Of a DNA stretch of 7,264 nucleotides, positions 5,516 to 7,264 are shown piece after piece. The DNA is from Nitrospinota bacterium. Lineage in GTDB: Bacteria; UBA8248. Location of the stretch: contig JAPYQX010000148.1 in assembly GCA_029937135.1 (NCBI GenBank), positions 1 through 7,264 on the forward strand, given 5' to 3'. A program made the translations under genes and the position numbers. A model generated the notes under the pieces. That model had not been told where the DNA came from and ran no database searches. It worked only from the letters and a program-made list of their open reading frames with translations. The first letter of the stretch is position 1, and each line of letters begins with the position of its first letter.

Positions 5516-7105
5516 CTAGTTCAGGACGGCTGTACTATCGAGTTCTTTCACCCGGGAACTATTTCTCTTCTCCCACTTGGAACTCTCAGATCGGAACCGT
5601 GTAACATCGCTCCAAAAACGATCGGCCGTGGCGCTTACAGTCGGTTTTGGGGGAGCCTTCAAGCGGCCCTGGAGATTTAGGTGCCCTTGGATCTTTCCGA
5701 TTCGGTGATACGCCCACCCGGCAAGCTTGCTCTTCGGGAATGCTTCGACCGCTCCCATGTAGGCAACCAGCGAACCAATCCAGCGGCGCCCTTCATAAAG
5801 CATATCTCCGAGCCGGTAGTTAGCCAGTTCCAGGGAAAAAGGTTTTACTTTACCCGGAATCTTGGCGTAGAGCGCAATCGCTTTACGAAGCGCTTCGACC
5901 GACTCGGCGTAGCGAAAGACCTGGGCGTTCGATTCAGAAAGGATATAGAGCGAACGGGCCTTCAATTCGTTGTCGAGTTCCCCTTTCAGAGAATCGGCCA
6001 GCAAGCTCACCGCCGTTCTGGGACTTTTTTCGTGCCATGCAATTTCACCGAGAATGGCCTGAATGGAAGGAGTTCGTTCGCCGTCTGGGAACCGGGTGAT
6101 GAAACTACGCGCCAAATCCTTGGCCTTGGTCCGGTCCCCCGATAGCAAGGCCGATTGCGCCATCCGAAAGATCGCCTCGCCTCCAGCGGACAAGACACCC
6201 TGGGGGCTTCCCAAAATCTTACCGAACACTTCGTTAGCTTCCTTGTAGAGACCCAGCCGCATATAACTTTCACCCACCTCGACCATCGCCTTGTAGGGCT
6301 TCGCGAGAAGGCTCACCCAATCCGGAACTATCGAGCGAAATTCACTGTAGGTCCGGACCACCCGGAGAAATTGCTCGGGCCGGTAGAACCTCCCAATTTC
6401 TTCGAAATATGCACGCGCCATAATGATATTCGCGTTGTTGGCCAACGGAGATTTAGGAAATTTTTTCAAAAATACCTGAACGGAATCGATCGTCTCCCGG
6501 AGGTCGCCCTCTTTTAGATGAAAGGCCGCAATCCTCAGGTAAGCGACATGCGAAAGACGGCTTTGAGAAGCCTCCTTGACCACCTGCCAATATGCGTCGA
6601 TGGGATTTCGGAGCGCATCGTTTGGAAACATCCATCCCGGCGGCGCCTTGAATTTACCCTCAACGCCAATATCTGCAATTCTGATGAGTGATACCCAAGC
6701 ACCCTCCGTTTTAGGATAAGTAGTCGCCACACGAGTGTAAATTCGAATTGCCTCCTCCGTTAGCCCTTTCTCGAGTTGAATATCTCCCAAGCGGGCAAGG
6801 GCCTTATGTGAATATTCCGCTGACGGATTGACATTCACCATCCGGAGAAACGCATTTCCCGCCCTCGAGAAATCTCGAACCTGAAATAATGTTTCGGCAT
6901 AATTAAAGAGGAGTTTGGGGCGCAACCGTAAAAAATCGGGCCAGCGCTTTCTTCCGGCGACAAACTGGCGGAGAGCATCATGAAATAGTTTCTGGCTGAA
7001 CTGTGCATTGGCGATTCCAAAAAAGGCTTCTTTTTCCGCCGGAGACCCCTTGTATTTCTTTGAAATTTTGTTGAATTCGATAATTGCGCTTTTAGGATCT
7101 CGAAG
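5516..7105 (-). CDS. TPR-repeat protein, main open segment of a disrupted gene
   Basis: This frame is open from just after an in-frame TAA (7106-7108) to a TAG at 5516-5518, about 529 codons, and contains no ATG or GTG start near its beginning; the first usable start is a TTG at 6923-6925, in mid-repeat. It is almost wholly helical repeats of BamD/YbgF-type TPR character: F-N-Y-A-E-T-L-F ... A-G-N-A-F-L, ALARLGDIQLEKG ... AIRIYTRVATTYP, VAYLRIAAFHLKEGD ... FLKKFPKSP, EAIFRMAQSALLSGD ... FITRFPDGE, and ANYRLGDMLYEGR ... AVEAFPKS. The last 35 residues are charged, with W-S-D-V-T-R-F and K-W-E-K. Such arrays are protein-interaction scaffolds and this type often sits in the periplasm, but the N-terminus that would show a signal peptide is outside the window. 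A receiver-like gene follows 44 bases downstream, suggesting a signalling operon. Codons end in A/T more often than in argH or the MFS gene. The family is clear; the role is unknown. Confidence 0.75.
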   Translation of the reverse strand, partial: LRDPKSAIIEFNKISKKYKGSPAEKEAFFGIANAQFSQKLFHDALRQFVAGRKRWPDFLRLRPKLLFNYAETLFQVRDFSRAGNAFLRMVNVNPSAEYSHKALARLGDIQLEKGLTEEAIRIYTRVATTYPKTEGAWVSLIRIADIGVEGKFKAPPGWMFPNDALRNPIDAYWQVVKEASQSRLSHVAYLRIAAFHLKEGDLRETIDSVQVFLKKFPKSPLANNANIIMARAYFEEIGRFYRPEQFLRVVRTYSEFRSIVPDWVSLLAKPYKAMVEVGESYMRLGLYKEANEVFGKILGSPQGVLSAGGEAIFRMAQSALLSGDRTKAKDLARSFITRFPDGERTPSIQAILGEIAWHEKSPRTAVSLLADSLKGELDNELKARSLYILSESNAQVFRYAESVEALRKAIALYAKIPGKVKPFSLELANYRLGDMLYEGRRWIGSLVAYMGAVEAFPKSKLAGWAYHRIGKIQGHLNLQGRLKAPPKPTVSATADRFWSDVTRFRSESSKWEKRNSSRVKELDSTAVLN

Positions 7106-7108
7106 TTA
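7106..7108 (-). other. In-frame TAA splitting a TPR repeat
   Basis: Plus-strand TTA at 7106-7108 reads TAA in the frame of the TPR gene, between E-R-Y-I and L-R-D-P-K. One base change would give a sense codon such as CAA, GAA, AAA or TCA, all compatible with a TPR inter-helix position. Confidence 0.7.
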
Positions 7109-7264
7109 GATATACCTTTCAGCAATTTCAAGCTGGGCCTGTGGGGCTTGGGGACTCTCAGGAGCTCGCTCAAGAAGGGTGCGAAAGGCGACCTGGGCTT
7201 CCGCGGCCTTGTGTTTTGTCTTATAGGTCTGTCCCAACCTGTAATATGCAGCAGGCATCTGAGG
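7106..7264 (-). pseudogene. Upstream segment of the same TPR gene, ending in an in-frame TAA
   Basis: The reading frame of the TPR protein continues without shift to the right edge of the window. The 52 codons before the TAA read A-A-Y-Y-R-L-G-Q-T-Y-K ... A-F-R-T-L-L-E-R-A-P-E-S-P ... E-I-A-E-R-Y-I, one complete TPR and the first helix of the next. Directly after the stop the same frame continues L-R-D-P-K-S-A-I-I-E-F-N-K-I, the matching second helix. The stop therefore splits one repeat in two, which argues for a single nonsense substitution or base-call error rather than two genes. The true start is off the window. Confidence 0.65.

Noticed and set aside
5325..5519. Plus-strand 64-codon frame in the gap after the glycosyltransferase
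   Set aside because: The opposite strand has a good ribosome site and receiver-like spacing over the same bases, and the plus frame shows no recognisable features.
6835..7173. Minus-strand 112-codon frame near the right edge
   Set aside because: It is a shadow of the TPR gene in another frame; the TPR pattern lies in the frame interrupted by the TAA.

Overview
This window looks like chromosomal DNA from a Gram-negative bacterium of moderately high GC content. The clearest lineage clue is an argH gene followed directly by a tiny LptM/YifL-like lipoprotein gene, an order common in Proteobacteria and related phyla. Large TPR proteins and a SPINDLY/OGT-type glycosyltransferase would fit Desulfobacterota- or Nitrospinota-like groups, but the sequence does not settle the phylum. 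I found no RNA gene, CRISPR array, insertion sequence or phage gene.

Layout, left to right. (1) Positions 2-457 (+) are the C-terminal end of a bacterial O-GlcNAc-transferase-like (SPINDLY, GT41-type) glycosyltransferase cut by the window edge. A short GAGCC-rich repeat tract follows at 470-546. (2) Positions 546-2100 (-) hold argH, the last enzyme of arginine biosynthesis, overlapping a 43-residue lipoprotein gene. (3) Positions 2101-2449 are a divergent intergenic region with several inverted repeats. (4) Positions 2450-5305 (+) run co-directionally: a 31-residue single-pass membrane peptide, a 12-helix MFS transporter and, 13 bases after the MFS stop, a TPR plus OGT-type glycosyltransferase gene. 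(5) Positions 5203-7264 (-) are a visibly AT-richer block. It has a long TPR protein gene entering from the right edge and, downstream of it, the start of a degenerate response-regulator receiver gene.

The left 4.3 kb reads cleanly, and the right 3 kb is full of lesions. The glycosyltransferase gene has two compensating one-base indels at homopolymers (T run 4341-4345, A run 4444-4446) that put one TPR out of frame, and it loses its catalytic domain near 5205-5285. The receiver gene on the opposite strand has its own homopolymer indel (5335-5338) and loses its C-terminal half at the same place. The TPR gene has an in-frame TAA at 7106-7108. The simplest reading is a junction at about 5205-5285 where two convergent genes were both cut. 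That could be a real deletion or rearrangement, or a chimeric, low-quality stretch of assembly. Sequence alone cannot separate these.

I see no convincing new biological system. The points most worth following up are the truncation junction, the disrupted TPR/receiver locus, the hidden small membrane peptide, and the very short LptM-like lipoprotein.
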